In this document: piece by piece, positions 33,546 to 47,000 of the stretch | How positions within the stretch are numbered: position 1 is the stretch's first letter | Layout of the letters: each line of letters opens with the position of its first letter | Assembly: GCA_008711295.1 (NCBI GenBank) | Contig: VUYV01000046.1 | Location: 2,565,225 to 2,629,224, forward strand | Length of the DNA stretch: 64,000 nucleotides | Origin: Anarhynchus alexandrinus | Taxonomy: Eukaryota; Chordata; Aves; Charadriiformes; Charadriidae | Reading direction: 5' to 3' | Notes under the pieces: generated by a model | The model's input: only the letters and a program-made list of their open reading frames with translations | Databases searched by the model: none | What the model was told of the DNA's origin: nothing | Program-made: the position numbers and the translations under genes

Positions 33546-36500
33546 CATTTGGATTCTGTATGGAAGTCCTTATGAACCATATCACATACATGATATTCAA
33601 AACAGTCAGTATTTAATAATGTTTAATTCACCTTTAGTAACACCAAAATGGTTGGAAATGCACTCAAGCCCTGAATCCTAATGCTTGCACAAGTTATGGA
33701 GGAGGTTCACATTTTGTTTTTTTCCCAATATTCCTAATTTAATTGTCTTCAGTCAAGTACTGCTCCACAATGTTACAACATCAAGACAGCTTTATTTTTA
33801 TTTCTTTTTCTCTTGTGTTTAAGATACATATTTTTCCTCTTTAACTAATTTTAGGCTTAAAAAGAATAATTTTGGCTAATGACAGTTTATTTTCAGCAAC
33901 TCATATCAGTACTGACTGAATTATTCCAAAACTGAGACTGAATAGAATCCCATTTGAGACACTTTTATGCTCCTAACATCATTGCAGCGAAAAAAACAAT
34001 ATGGTGAGTGATGGAGAGGTTGACAGTTCATAGATACAAATACCTGAATCTGTTTGGCCATAACATGTGTATGAGAGAGAAAGCTATTTGTTCATGATAT
34101 ATGAGATGAATATCCCTGACCCCAAGAAATTGAGGGATGAGAATCAGATGGTGGTGATTAATGTTATGCAAAATATTTTACAAGTAAACCCAGAGCAGCG
34201 GAAATTGCTTTTCTTGCAGATGTGTGCGTGTGTGGGGGGCTTTATGACAAATGAGTTCCTTTTTCTCCATTCTGTGAAATCTTGCATATTTCTTTGTCAG
34301 AATGAAAAATAAACAAACAAAAAACCCTCAAAACAACTCTGTTGTCTCTTCCTAACCCCCACTCTCAAAAGTAGGGTTTTTTGTATAAATGAAATAGTCT
34401 GATTCATTGCAGAGGGAAAGGGATTAAATTAGAATTAAATTTGATGGTTAATATAATTCCACTTTCTCCACTTTACTGGTAGAAAAATATAATCAAAAAG
34501 GGGCTCTAAAAGAAGAAAATTAATCAATATATGGAATACGTTTGAAGTTTTCATGCACTCATGTTCTCTTCGTTTTTTAAGAAAGAATATTTTGCCATTG
34601 CTAGAAAGGGATCCTCAGAAGTCTGACTGAATGTAAGGTAGCATAAAAGCTTTCAGATATCTGAACCTCCAAACATTTGACTAATGTTGATTCTTGCCAT
34701 CAAAAAATGCTTCCTCATCTGCTAGTGCTACTGCTATAAAATAGGTCTCTAGTCCCCAAATTCCTTAGAAAAAATACCCCTTCACTTTATTCACATAGCT
34801 TTTCCTTTAGGAAGAAAAGAGAGACAGTGAAGATATATAAGCCAGAAAGGACCACCTAGTGTGATGAAAAGATGAGATCACTTTAGAGTATTTTCTACAG
34901 ATCTCCCAAGTGAATTTTTTTTTTGCATGCTATGTGAATATGTGGTAAAGTATTGCTTCTGTTAAAAGCAAATATTTGTGTCTGCCTCAAATTGTTATTC
35001 AATGAGAAATCATATACCTCCCTCATTGCCTGTGTTATGTTTTTACAGTTGAAAACAGCAGTGGGAAATGACTATTGATTTGTTGCACAATTTCTTCTTG
35101 CATTTCTACTTCATCACGTTTATATACTGCATAACCTGTGTGTGTATTCCTTCTTGGGCCATTATAGGACTTCTCCATCAGTTCTCTCTCTCAACCCCAG
35201 AGCAAAATTCATCAGAATATTAAACAAACAACTCAGAGTTTCAAGTAGATTCAGTTTCCAAGGGATCTCTGTAGAGAATATCAACATAAAATATAATGGT
35301 CAGGTGCTCAGATGGTCTAAATCACCATAGGTCTACTTAGTGTTGCAGCTGTATTCATTTACAGTACCTGGGTATCTTATCTTGCCCATAGACCATCAAT
35401 AAAGTTTATTTCCACCAAACCAAAATTAGTCATGAAACTGTAAGTAACTCAGTTTCCAGTGAAAACTGTGACTTTCTGAATTGCTTAAGTCAATGGGTCC
35501 AATCTGCTAGACTGGCTCATTTGGACAGGATTGCACTAAAGTAAATTAGATGAAAAATCTGAACGAGGTTAAGGTGCAAAACCTCCTGAAGTCAGCATAA
35601 AACTACCACAGATCAAGACAATTCCTTTGCCAATGGTCAAAGAGGAGCAATGATTGACGTGGCTTATCCTTCTCTTCTTGCCCCTTGGAGGTGAGGGTGA
35701 CACTAAGGGAAAAAGAAGTTGGAGTAATAATATCAAAAGATCGTGGATGTTATATGAGCTAGGGCTGATAAAGGACCTCAGTTTTGCCATACTTCACTTA
35801 TAAACGTGTATCCCTCAATATCCTGTTTTACTGAGGTTTTTTTAGATGCAATTATGTAGGCATAAGGCGCACTGAAGATAGCAATATCCCTGATCCTCTG
35901 TTAGGCTCAAACATCTAACCCACAGGTGCAATATTGACTGCCTGGGAATAAGTGATGCGAATCTTGAACACTGACACCTACGACCAAAGCAATTAACAGA
36001 ACTCACTTTTTACCAAGAAATCACATGGATAAGCGCACTGGCCAGTCATTTTTCCCTTTCCAAGGAAAAGTTACTATAACTGGCTGATGTGAGGAGTCAG
36101 ATCCTCTCAGTGCATGTGAGGAACAGCTGAAATATGTATTTGGTTATTTCCATTATAGAGGGTAGGCAGGAGAACCCATAAATTCAGAGATCCTGAATGG
36201 GTCTATGGGGGGTGTTGGCAGAAAGTTGTTTAGAAATAGGACAATCTGTGCGTCTACAGAAGCACAATGGGAGATACTTGCACAACACAACTGTTCAACA
36301 GGGAAGTCCCTTAGTAACACTCTACATAGGCTGCACAGCTCCATGAATCTGGGTAGAGTGAAAGAGGAAGAAAGGTTTGGTTTTACGTGCCTAAATCCTC
36401 TAGCCTTTGGGATCTTTAGGTGAATGTTGTAAAGAGAGTGGTGGAAGAGTCTTTACAATCTTTGCCTTGTTCTTCCATGCAAGAAACAGCCACTGTATGG

Positions 36501-38924
36501 TACAAAGATGGCCTGAAACTCTACTGAACTTTTTCCACTAAATAATAACCTAATGAGATCTTGGAAGAGGAAGTGCTGCCTCCAGTTCCTCCACCTTAGT
36601 TTTCCGTTACCAATTTCTTTTAAAGGCGTATACTAAAACCCCTGAAGTTCTAATGTAGGAGTGAAAACAGCAGCATCCTCCATTTCTTCAGTGTCTTTCA
36701 AGCAACGTTCTCTGTTTCTGCAGTATCTACCAAGGCCATCAGAATGGTTTTTGAGTGGAAGAAGAATATTCATTTTAAATGCTTCACAGACATCTGAGAA
36801 ACTGCAGAAGTTGCTGTAGAAACTGAGTAGGAAATTTGATTTTCAGAAGTTCTGATTTTTCACTCAGTAATTCGGAGCCTTCAGTGTCTCTAATGAATTT
36901 TATTCTAAATTATTTTTTATAATCACAAAGTCTATGGCAGATAACAGAGTCATGATCTTATGGTCCTTCAGATGCTGCGAGTGTAAAACTCCACTTGCCC
37001 TTAGTGAAGCCCACAGGATTTTTCTTGCTCACTTGAAGGCAGAATTCAGATGTCGGTTTGGGAAGAGAAAGATAAGGAAAAATTTTAATCAAAATATATA
37101 ATAAGAAGCTTTTGGAAGCGATCATTCTTGATATCTTCAATGTGCTTATTTCTAACCACCAAATTTTCATTTCTCCTTAAGAAGGTGTAGAAAAACAAAG
37201 AAATAACTTTACTGGGCCAAATTCAATTGGGGATTATAGTTGCTTCTTCCACAGCTGCAAGTAACTGCATCAATTATCTTAAGTATATTAATGGATTAGT
37301 CAAAACAGAACATAGTTGATAATACCAACAAAGCCAAAAACCTTTTGCCTAGTTAACGTCTAGGCAGACACATTAAGTTACTGAAAAACAAGTGAGACAT
37401 ATAAAAACATAAACATTTCGCATCCTCGAACAATGTGCTTATTGCTTATTAATTATACTGAAGTAGTATTACTGATTAGTTTAATAGAAAACATCACGAA
37501 TGAAATTATCATAAACAGAAACTTAGAGTAAATCCCTCAGCTACCTAGTTTTCTAGACTTGAAAAAATAAAAAGAAAGAGACTTATTCTGGGCTGAAAAA
37601 TGTATGGCAATCTACTGACAGTAAAAGGACCATTTGAAATGTATCCTCTGCCTATAATACCATTTCAGTATATGCAGCTTCTTGTTCAGTATGAGCTGAT
37701 GTTTCTGGCCTATGCAAGATACAAACTTCTTAAAGATTCTGAATTGAAGTGATTGTTTTTTTATTCAAGACAGAGTGGTATCAATAGTGGGGATTCCCTG
37801 AGTCCATTTGAATAGCAACTCAATTAATTGTTGCTATAGAGAGGCTTTGTTGCATGCTGGTGTCCGTATAGAATCATTTATGAAACAGAAATTTTTTTTT
37901 TCCTTTTTTGTTCTCCTTCACCCCCAGAAAGGTTTGTTTTTTTCAGTGAAACCCAAATCTGACTTTTTATTCTTTGGTCTCTTCTGTCCTTTCCCCCACA
38001 AGTCTTATAATACTGAAACATAGCTTTCACTGGAAAGGTGAAAAATAAAAAAGAAAGGGTAGAGCATGAAAGATAAAAGAGAAGTTTTGATTTCCTAGAA
38101 AACAGAAGAATAACAATGATATTGCATGCAAATACTTTCTTTCTGAAAAAAATCTAGAGAAATAATTATTTCCCAACTGCCCTTAGTAATGATGGACCAT
38201 TCTGTTTATTGGTGTTAAAACAACATGACCACCTCAACATTTAGAGGCCTTATACTATTATTCTTTCCTAGTGGATCAGCTCTACAAATGAGTCTTGAGA
38301 GAATATGACTTTTGTTAAAGAAAAAAGGAACCGATACTCTGACAGTAAGTAAAATATGAAGACATAAATAGAACATGAATTTGAGATGAGCTAAAGTAAG
38401 CAAGGGATCGAATATTTAGATTAAATTGGAAACTGGCAAACAGTTTCCAAATTCAACTGCTGGAAGTGATTAGAATTTGTTACTTAATTTTGCTTGGTGT
38501 AAGATCCAATCAGACTTGAGATATTTTCATATTCATGGTATGATTTTGGAATAATCAATGTCATGTTTATGCAAATATTGCCTGATTAATATGATCTTCT
38601 CTCCAATTAAAGATTAATAAAGCTACTAATGAGATTTGCATCTCCTGTATTTAATTTAAATATTTATGTGAATTTCAAAAAGAACCCAGGAACAGGCTTC
38701 CCATATTTAACAGAAGAGATTTAGGAGCCTTCGAATGAGCAATAAATCCTGGACTGTGAGCAAGAGCTGGAATGATGTGTCTGAAATCCTCACCCTTTAG
38801 GGGGTTTTGACTTCAAGAGAGGTAGCTCTGTTTAAACCTTTGAATTCATTCTTCAAAGTAGGTGTCTACAAGTGTTCCCTGGGAGAAATGAACCATGTTA
38901 ACTTCTGAAAATGCCGACAGGGAA
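33546..38924. other. Unique AT-rich DNA with candidate regulatory segment
   Basis: Open frames are at most 81 codons, and none is recognised. 38460-38665 is repeat-free AT-rich DNA carrying ATGCAAAT (38569-38576) and its reverse complement ATTTGCAT (38634-38641), plus several TAAT cores (CCAATTAAAG, GATTAATAA). This composition is common in developmental enhancers bound by POU and homeodomain proteins; activity is not shown. No RNA gene or mobile element is seen elsewhere. Confidence 0.5.
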
Positions 38925-41900
38925 AGAATCATAGAATCATAGAATTACTGAGGTTGGAAGGGACCTTTAAGATCATCAAGTCCAACCATTAACCTGCCCT
39001 GACAAAACCACTTCTAAACCATGTCCTCAAGTACCACATCTACCCTTTTTTTAAACACCTCCAGGGATGGCGAATCCACCACCTCCCTGGGCAGCCTATT
39101 CCAATGTTTAATAACCCCTTCTGTGAAAAAATGTTTCCTAATATCCAATCTGAACCTACCCTGGCATAACTTGAACCCATTTCCTCTCGTCCTATCACTT
39201 GTCACTAGCGAGAAGAGGTCAGCCCCCACCTCTCTACAACTTCCGTTCAGGTAGAACCCCAGTTCCCTCAGTTGTTCCTCATAAGATTTGTCCTCCAGAA
39301 CCCTCACCAGCTTTGTAGCTCTTCTCTGGACACGCTCCAGCACCTCAACGTCCTTCTTGTAGTGAGGGGCCCAAACCTGAACACAGTACTCGAGGTGGGG
39401 CCTCACAGTGCCGAGTACAGGGGGATGATCACTTCCCTAGTCCTGCTCACCACACTATTCCGGATACAGACTAGGATGCTGTTGGCCTTCTTGGCCACCT
39501 GGGCACACTGCCAGCTCATATTCAGCCGGCTGTCCACCAACACCCCCAAGTCCTTTTCTGCCAGGCAGCTTTCCAGCCACTCCGCCCCAATCCTGTAGCA
39601 TGGCATGGGGTTGTTGTGACCCAAGTGCAGGACCCGGCACTTGGCCTTGTTGAATCTCATACCATTGGCCTCAGCCCATCGGTCCAGCCTGTCCAGATCC
39701 CTCTGCAGAGCCATCCTACCCTCAAGCAGATCAACACGCCCCCCTAGTTTAGTGTCATCTGCAAACTTACCGAGGGTGCATTTGATCCCCTCATCCAGAT
39801 CATTGATAAAGATATTAAAGAGAACTGGCCCCAGCACCGAGCCCTGGGGGACACCACTTGTGACTGGACTCCAACTGGATTTAACTCCATTCACCACCAC
39901 TCTCTGGGCACGGCCATCCGGCCAGTATTTTACCCAACAAAGAGTACACCTGTCCAGGCCATGAGCAGCCAGTTTCTCTAGGAGAATGCTGTGGGAAACG
40001 GTGTCAAAAGCTTTGCAAAAATCCAGGTAGATAACATCCACAGCTTTTCCCTCATCCACTAAGTGGGTCACCTTATCATAGAAGGAGATCAGGTTTGTCA
40101 GGCATGACCTGTCTTTCACAAACCCATGCTGACTGGGCCTGACCACCCTGTTCTCCTGCATGTGCCGTGTGATGGCACTGAGGATGATCTGTTCCATGAC
40201 CTTCCCAGGCACCGAGGTCAGACTGACTGGCCTGTAGTTCCCTGGATCCTCCTTCCGGCCCTTCTTGTGGATGGGTGTCACGTTTGCCAACCTCCAGTCA
40301 GCTGGGAGCTCCCCGTTTATCCAGGACTGCTGATAAATGATGCAAAGTGGCCTGGTGAGCACTTCCACCAGCTCCTTCAGTACCCTTGGGTGGATCTCAT
40401 CCGGCCCCATAGTTTTGTGCACCTCCAGGTGCTGAAGCAGGTCCCTCACCATTTCCCTTTGGATTACAGGGGCTTCATTCTGCTCCCCATCCCTGTCTTG
40501 TAGCTCAGGGGTCTGGGTACTCAGGGAACAACTGGTCCTACTGCTGAAGACTGAGGCAAAATCAACATTAAGTACCTCAGCCTTTTCCTCATCCTTGGTC
40601 ACTACGTTACTGGCCCCGTCTACTAGAGGACAGAGATTATCCTTAGTCCTCTTTTTATTGCTAATATATTTATAGAAACTGTTTTTGTTGTCCTTGACAA
40701 CAGAAGCCAAGTTTAGTTCTAGCTGGGCTTTGGCCCTCCTGATTTTTTCCCTACATAGCCTCACTACCTCTTTGTAGTCCTCCTGAGTGGCCTGCCCTTC
40801 CTTCCAAAGGCCATAAATCCTCTTTTTTTCCCTAAATTGCAACCCTAGCTCCCTGTTCAGCCAGGCTGGTCTTTTTCCCCGACGGTTTGTCTTTCGGCAC
40901 ATGGGGACAGCCTGCTCCTGCGCCTTTAAGACTTCCTTCTTGGAAAACATTCAGGCTTCCTGGGCTGCTTTGCCCTGGAGGACTGCCTCCCAAGGGACTT
41001 CGTCAACCAGGCTCCTGAAAAGACCAAAGTTCGCCCTCTGGAAGTCCAAGGTAGCAGTTCTGCTGACCCCCCTCCTTGCTTCTCCCAGAATCAAAAACTC
41101 TATCATTTCATGATCACTGTTCCCAAGACAGCCTCCAACCGTCACATCCCCCACAAGCCCTTCCCTGTTTACAAACAACAGATCCAGCAGGGCACCTTCC
41201 CTAGTTGGTTCACTCACCAGCTGCATCAGAAAGTTATCCCCAGTACATTCCAGGAACCTTCTAGACTGTTCCCTCCCTGCTGTATTGTATTCCCAGCTGA
41301 TATCCAGCAAATTGAAGTCCCCCATGAGGACAAGAGCTCACGATCTGGAGACTTCTCCCAGCCATTTATAGAATATTTCATCTGCCTCCTCATCCTGGTT
41401 GGGCAGTCTATAACAGACTCCTACTACGATATCTGCCTTGTTAGCCCTCCCCCTGATTCTTACCCATAAACACTCAACTCCATTATCATCATCGTTTAGT
41501 TCAAAGCATTCATAACACTCCCCACTCCCTGACATACAGGGCCACCCCCCCGCCTCTCCTTGCTTGCCTATCCTTCCTGAAGAGCCTATAGCCATCCATG
41601 GCAACACTATAGCTATGTGAGTCATCCCACCACGTTTCTGTGATGGTGACTACATCATAATTACCCTGCCGTACAACGGCTTCCAGCTCCTCCTGTTTGT
41701 TGCCCATGCTACGTGCATTAGTGTATAAGCATGTCAGCTGGGCTATTGGTCCCTTCTCCCTTTTACTGGAGGAAGCTGAAATTCTGCCACCCCCAGACTT
41801 ATTCCTAAGGAGCCCTGTTACGCCCCCTACCTTTTCCAAATCTAGTGCCAACATGCCGCTTTCAGGCTTTTCGCTAACAAGCTTGGATCTATCCCCATCC

Positions 41901-41928
41901 CTCTTCGAATCTAGTTTAAAGCTCTGGG
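38925..41928 (-). mobile_element. CR1: CR1 with nearly complete ORF2 (best-preserved copy)
   Basis: About 3.0 kb on the minus strand. It starts at the ORF1/ORF2 junction (CTTTAAACTAGA at about 41910-41926) and ends at the 3' octamers (38925-38945 on plus). The tail includes a GGTTGGACTTGATGATCTTA-type block, the form seen also at 54840. It contains both enzymatic domains with all catalytic motifs readable, broken by two in-frame stops, two frameshifts and a small deletion. It is 5' truncated exactly where ORF1 ends. Confidence 0.95.
39014..41854 (-). pseudogene. CR1 ORF2 (endonuclease-reverse transcriptase), disabled
   Basis: The endonuclease is in two frames. 41854-41510 has YTNARSMGNKQEELEAV and TETWWDD (Glu at residue 73). 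A frameshift near 41520-41545 leads to CLWVRIRGRANKADIV, then a TGA at 41338-41340, MGDFNLLDISWEYN and GNSDHEMIEF (SDH kept, 41110-41118). A second TGA lies at 41951-type position 40951-40953. The following open frame, 40950-39403 (515 codons), is the reverse transcriptase: [11 protein letters not shown] (residues 240-250), motif [12 protein letters not shown] (Asp310), motif [12 protein letters not shown] (365-375), motif C KFADDTKL (Asp398-Asp399). A one-base deletion near 39405 shifts the frame into [20 protein letters not shown], and the tail lacks a short segment after RELG. It would act by target-primed reverse transcription if intact. Only few lesions separate it from an open frame, so it is fairly young. 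Confidence 0.93.
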
Positions 41929-43974
41929 TAGGCCATTTTACTCAGATGCTTTTGATTCATCCTTGACACATCCATTTTATTGTGTTATTTAAATGTTATA
42001 ATCCTGTAGACACACTTACAAGAGCAAGCCCGTTTGGATGTTGAGACAAGTCTGGGTCTAATTGTGGGATCTCAAATGAGCACAGGAAGGGTTACCTACC
42101 ACAGTGCAGACTTCTCCATGTAAAACAAACATACAGTTTGGGGACAAGATGACTTCAGATGGACAAGCTTTCTGCTGTCTTTTAAAGACAGAAGGCTGTC
42201 ATCAACAAACATTTCATTTTTAGTCTCTAGGTTCATTTCTGAACCTTCTAATCTATTTTGTTAAACCTGCTCTAACAGCAAGAAAGCCTCTGTTCTGTTC
42301 TCCAAACAGTACCAGCCCACTGTAATTTCTTCCATCTATCTAGACCTACTGCACAATTACAGTTCATCATAACAAACGTTCAGTGGATAGGCCAATTGAG
42401 CTGTATTCGCAGCCCTTTTGAAAACTTACAACATATCAGTCCAGGTCTCTCTGAGGATTTATTTAATAAAACACATTTTGTCTCTAAATTGCACGTTATC
42501 TGTACTGCACACATTACCATAAGGAAATAAATTTACAGCTTGTTATATTAAGGGCATATAGCTACAATGATATTTACTTAGGGTACTCTAAATTCAGTTC
42601 AAATAATTTTTTCATACTATCAAAGAAAAAAGAACAGTGTCTTTATCAACTGGAGGTGGGGTGGGAAAAACACCCAAAACAACAGGTGCTAAGGATTTAA
42701 TTACTTTTTTGCTATACTTACAGAAATTGTTGTGTGCTTACCACATTAAATTCTAATGAGCTATTGACAATTACTGCCAAGCAATTAACCAGCAATGGTT
42801 GTCCTTTAATGTGTCAATTGCTTCTCTGTGGCATTTAATTTAAATGCTTACCTCTGTAGTCACACAGCAGTCACTCATGTTGGATATACCGTGCTTTTTA
42901 TAGAAAGAATAGTGGTATAATGCTGTTTAGGTGAACACATCCCTGAATCAAGAGCTGGAAACTCAACACAACTCACTCGTCTAAGTGGCCCATACAACTT
43001 GGGTCAAAATTTTAGGAAGTTACAGTGTAGATTTTATCACACCTAGCTCTGATGTCTACAATATCTATGCATATGTCTGAGTATGTCTTCTTAAGCTCCT
43101 TATGATCAGAGTAGAGAAACAAATTCATGAGGTGGTTATCTCTACATTAAATATTTATTGGTGAATAAGGTAAATAAAAGTTGATGGAAGTTAGTTGCTC
43201 TGGGGAAAGGTACGAGGCCCAGAAGCAGGTTGTTTATCCGCGGATGCTGTCTAACTGATCAATGTTGGATAGTTCTTTCTAACATGAATACAGAAAGTGA
43301 GGTAGTAGAAATGCATAATGAAATTATGTCACATAGGAATAGGAAAAGATGAGTTTTATACTTTTGAATGTAAGTGGTTCAGTTTTTCTAATTCATTTGG
43401 TAGAATTTGTTCCAAATGAATTCCCTAAGGTAACAACAGGAATCTCCACCTGAATGTTTAACTTACCATGTGAATTCTAAAACCAGGTTCCACGTTGTAA
43501 TCACTGCATAATTTTTCAGTATTTTTTATATTCTTATAGGACACTGTACAGATTGCAGAGATTCAAATAGGGATGGCGAATCCATTTAAACTTTATTTTA
43601 TTTGCAACATCCACAGAGTTACCATAAATCCTAGATGATCTCTCTCAAGCCAGTGTGGGAATTCTGTAATTACCAACCACGCTGAATTAAATTTAAGTTG
43701 GGGGTTTTTTTGTAGACATTTGTTTTCCTGCAGTCTCAGCTTTTCAGTATACACTGTTTATAAAACAAAGGTCTTTCAACTTGAAAACATTTACTGCTGA
43801 GCTCAAAGAAATGAAGACTTGCCCAGTAACTCTGTATTCCTCCCTGCAATGTAATTCAATGGGTGTTCTTTTTCCTAGATTGAATGACTCTTGAGACTAA
43901 GCACAAAATGAACTGCCCTATTTAAGTCTTATTCAGCAAATAAGACTTTATAAAAATATATAAAAATAAATTCT
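41929..43974. other. Unique AT-rich DNA, candidate conserved segment
   Basis: No gene is recognised. 42690-42860 is repeat-free and dense in ATTA/TAAT cores (GGATTTAATTACTTTT, TGACAATTACTGCCAAGCAA, TTAACCAGCAATGG), resembling vertebrate conserved non-coding elements; this is an impression from composition only. The remainder shows nothing notable. Confidence 0.45.
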
Positions 43975-44068
43975 AGTGGGAGGTGTCCCTGCCTATGGCA
44001 GGGGGGTTGGAACTCGATGATCTTCATTCAAGGTCCTTTCCTACCTAAACCATTCTTTGATTCTATGA
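43975..44068 (+). mobile_element. CR1: Very short CR1 3' tail
   Basis: Only the last 94 bases of a CR1 are present: GGGAGGTGTCCCTGCCTATG, then GGGGTTGGAACTCGATGATC, then CCATTCTTTGATTCTATGA. The order and wording match the copies ending at 7014 and 27686, apart from a CATT-type 4-base insertion within GATCTTCAAGG. It illustrates extreme 5' truncation during target-primed reverse transcription. Confidence 0.93.
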
Positions 44069-47000
44069 AATAAGTTGGCTGCCGGCTTTGTTTCATTTAG
44101 TAAATACGTCAGAACTAGGGAGTATGTCTAAAATAGTAAGACAAGCATGAGAATCAGAGAACAATATCATTTTGCACGAACAGGTATGGAATTCCACATT
44201 ATTTAATGCAGGCATGATAATGTGACCCAGACTATGCAGTCCTATGTTCAAGAGGGAAAAACACACAATGTACTCTATTAATGATTGCACTCAATTAACG
44301 ATGGACTTTGTAGCAAATGTCTGGGCTGAAACGCTGTAAGTTTCAGAATGAGTGTAATAGTATCTCCAAATTCCAGCCTTATTTTAAGCCAAGGTCAGGA
44401 TCTCCTTTACAATTTGGATTTTTTCCCAAAACACCTGCATAGATCTGTAGCACATCATCTTATAAGGATGAAGCAACTGAAAGAGAACAGCTGAGTGTCC
44501 TTTACATAACAGAGAATGTCCTTTGGTTGTTGCATCACAGCAGGTTATTTTGTTTCTGTACATGTTGTAAGGGATTAAGCACCAACAGGGAATTTAAAAT
44601 TATCATAAATTTTATTAACTCTTGTGGTCCCAATCTCTTTGAGATGAGTTTTTGATATGGGAACAAGTCTGAGGTGAAAACGAAAAAAATAATAGTCATG
44701 TTAGAATACAGCAATACTGATGCTGAATTTACTCAATTTATTTTTTTTTACATTTTATGCTGTAGAACATGACTCTGTCTCTGAAGTGGTAATATCAGAA
44801 AGGCCCTGTCTGTGTGAATTTTTGCTGGTGGGCTCTGTGGATATGTATATAGTTTTGGGTGTAGAAATAGCTACTAGCAAACACCTGGCAGAAGAGAGGA
44901 AATGTACATGTCAAGAAGCTGGTGGCTGGAAGTTTCCCAAGGACTGGCAGTCCTTGTGATTAGTAGTTCTGTTTAATTTTCAAGAACTGACGAATTCAGC
45001 GCACCAAGAGCCTGCTCAATCTGTATGAGGCCACAGGCACCCAGTAGTGTCACAGCTGGGTTATGGAACTCAGACTACACCCAAAGGGAGGGCAGCTGTG
45101 GACAAAGACGCAGGGTTGCATAGACAAATGCTGAAACAAGGACCTCTGTAGGACACTTATTAAAACATGAACTAGTAGCCACTGGCAACTCAGCACAACC
45201 CTCCACTTCTGAGGAGGCAGTTGCTATTGTCAAGTTGCAGTTGAGATTGCTGAGACTGCAGTTGAGCCACCCTCCAGTTAGATAACTCTAAGTGTTTGTG
45301 TGTGTGTGATTGACTACCATAAATAAATAAGTCAATGATGTCCTGTGTGACTAGTTATCTGCTATTAATAATAACAGCGTAGCTCTATTAGTAGTAGCTT
45401 AATGAAAAACAGGTTAGATTCCCAAATAAGGAAAAGGGAAGTTACAACAATCTCCTTCATACTAAAGACAGGCAAGAGGTAGCACAGCAAGTAGATAAGG
45501 CACTGTGCAGGATAGTGGGAAATTTGGTCCTGTGTGCATGCTCTGTGCTAGCCATATATGCAAGTAGTTAATAGAAGACTTCATATCAGAATAATCTATA
45601 GCCTAATACACTTTTTGGGGAGATCTGGGTTGAAATCCCTAAAAAAGCACAGCCAAGCTTCCTCTGGTCTGCTTTCCTCTTGGATATGGACAAGGTGGGA
45701 GCAGCAGATGTGAAAAAGAGTCTATTTATTTGCCCAGATCCAGAACAGTATTCAGGTTTGTGAATCCAGACCTCATCTGCAGCACCAAAAATGTTCCCTG
45801 AGTATGAAAGTATGTATATACACACATTCTTTGATGACAATGTTGATTCAAGAACTTTCTTCCCTGCATGATTGTGCATAATTTCATGCATTTTATGAAT
45901 GGGGTTGTGGCCTGTAAAATGAATTACAGATTTAGGTTAATAATAATAACAAAGACCCCCCTCCCCAAAAGTTCAATGCTACCAATAATGAGGTGAGAAC
46001 TGAATGTGAATCTCGACTGTAATGCATTACTGATGAATGCTGCGTTATGGCCTTGGGTACTACAAGTAACAGAATACCAGCAATAAAATAAACTTCACCA
46101 GTTTGGAAGTTCTTTTATTGACTCTTGCTGCTATTTTATAGGTATTATTTAACTCAGAAAATAATAGTTGTTAAAAGACAGCCCTGTTTTGTTTTCTTTT
46201 TTAGTGACAAGCTGATCTGATAGCAATCGTCTGATGGAAAATTCGTCCAAATGTAGCATTAAGTGATAAGCCAGAGCTTTTGACATTGCTCAGTAGAAAC
46301 ATAAGATACAATTCGCAACTGGAGAAGCTGCTGTGCACAGTTTGATGCTTACACGACCCAACAATGACACAGATCCAGTCAGTAATGGAGGCTGGCAGAA
46401 TTTGGAAGATGGCAACAGGAATTCAGCGTAATAGAACGTGCTGATGGCAGCTTGCTGCAAAAATAAATGCCCTGGTGCCTGCACTGATATGATCCAAGAA
46501 GCACAGTTCAAAGGCACAAGCTGATCTCAGCAACACCCAGGTCTGGACTGATACAGTCACTTGGTAGCATCATTGGTGTTTGGCTCGAGGCTGTTTGCTG
46601 CTCACTGGAAGGACTTCAGCATTTATTAGAAGGATCTTGCATTTAACTAGCAGAAAAATGCCTCAGCTGCTAAAAGAATGGAACTTCTAAAAGCATGCTA
46701 TTATGAATCAGGGTCGTTCCAGCACGAGCTGGGCATTTAGAGTTCTCTGGTGTGTGTATTACTGGCATCGTTATCCTGATTATCAGTGTCTACTTGGCTC
46801 ATTTATCTGTGGATATAAATCTGTGTGTTTATGCTGAGTACTCACTGAGCATACAGGAATATTTCAGTGCATAAAATTCGGCCAATCATTTTTATAAGGT
46901 TAAAAGACCATTTCAGAATGACTAGCTCACTTCAACAAACCATCAATTAAAAAACAAACAAACAAACAAAAAAACAAACAGAAAACCAACGTGCAAGTTT

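Noticed and set aside
32652..33580. Long open frames (192-249 codons) on both strands in GC-rich DNA, possible gene or CpG-island exon
   Set aside because: They lie in an LTR with tandem GC-rich units, are mirrored on both strands, recur at 62.9 kb and have proline/arginine/alanine-rich composition with no domain.
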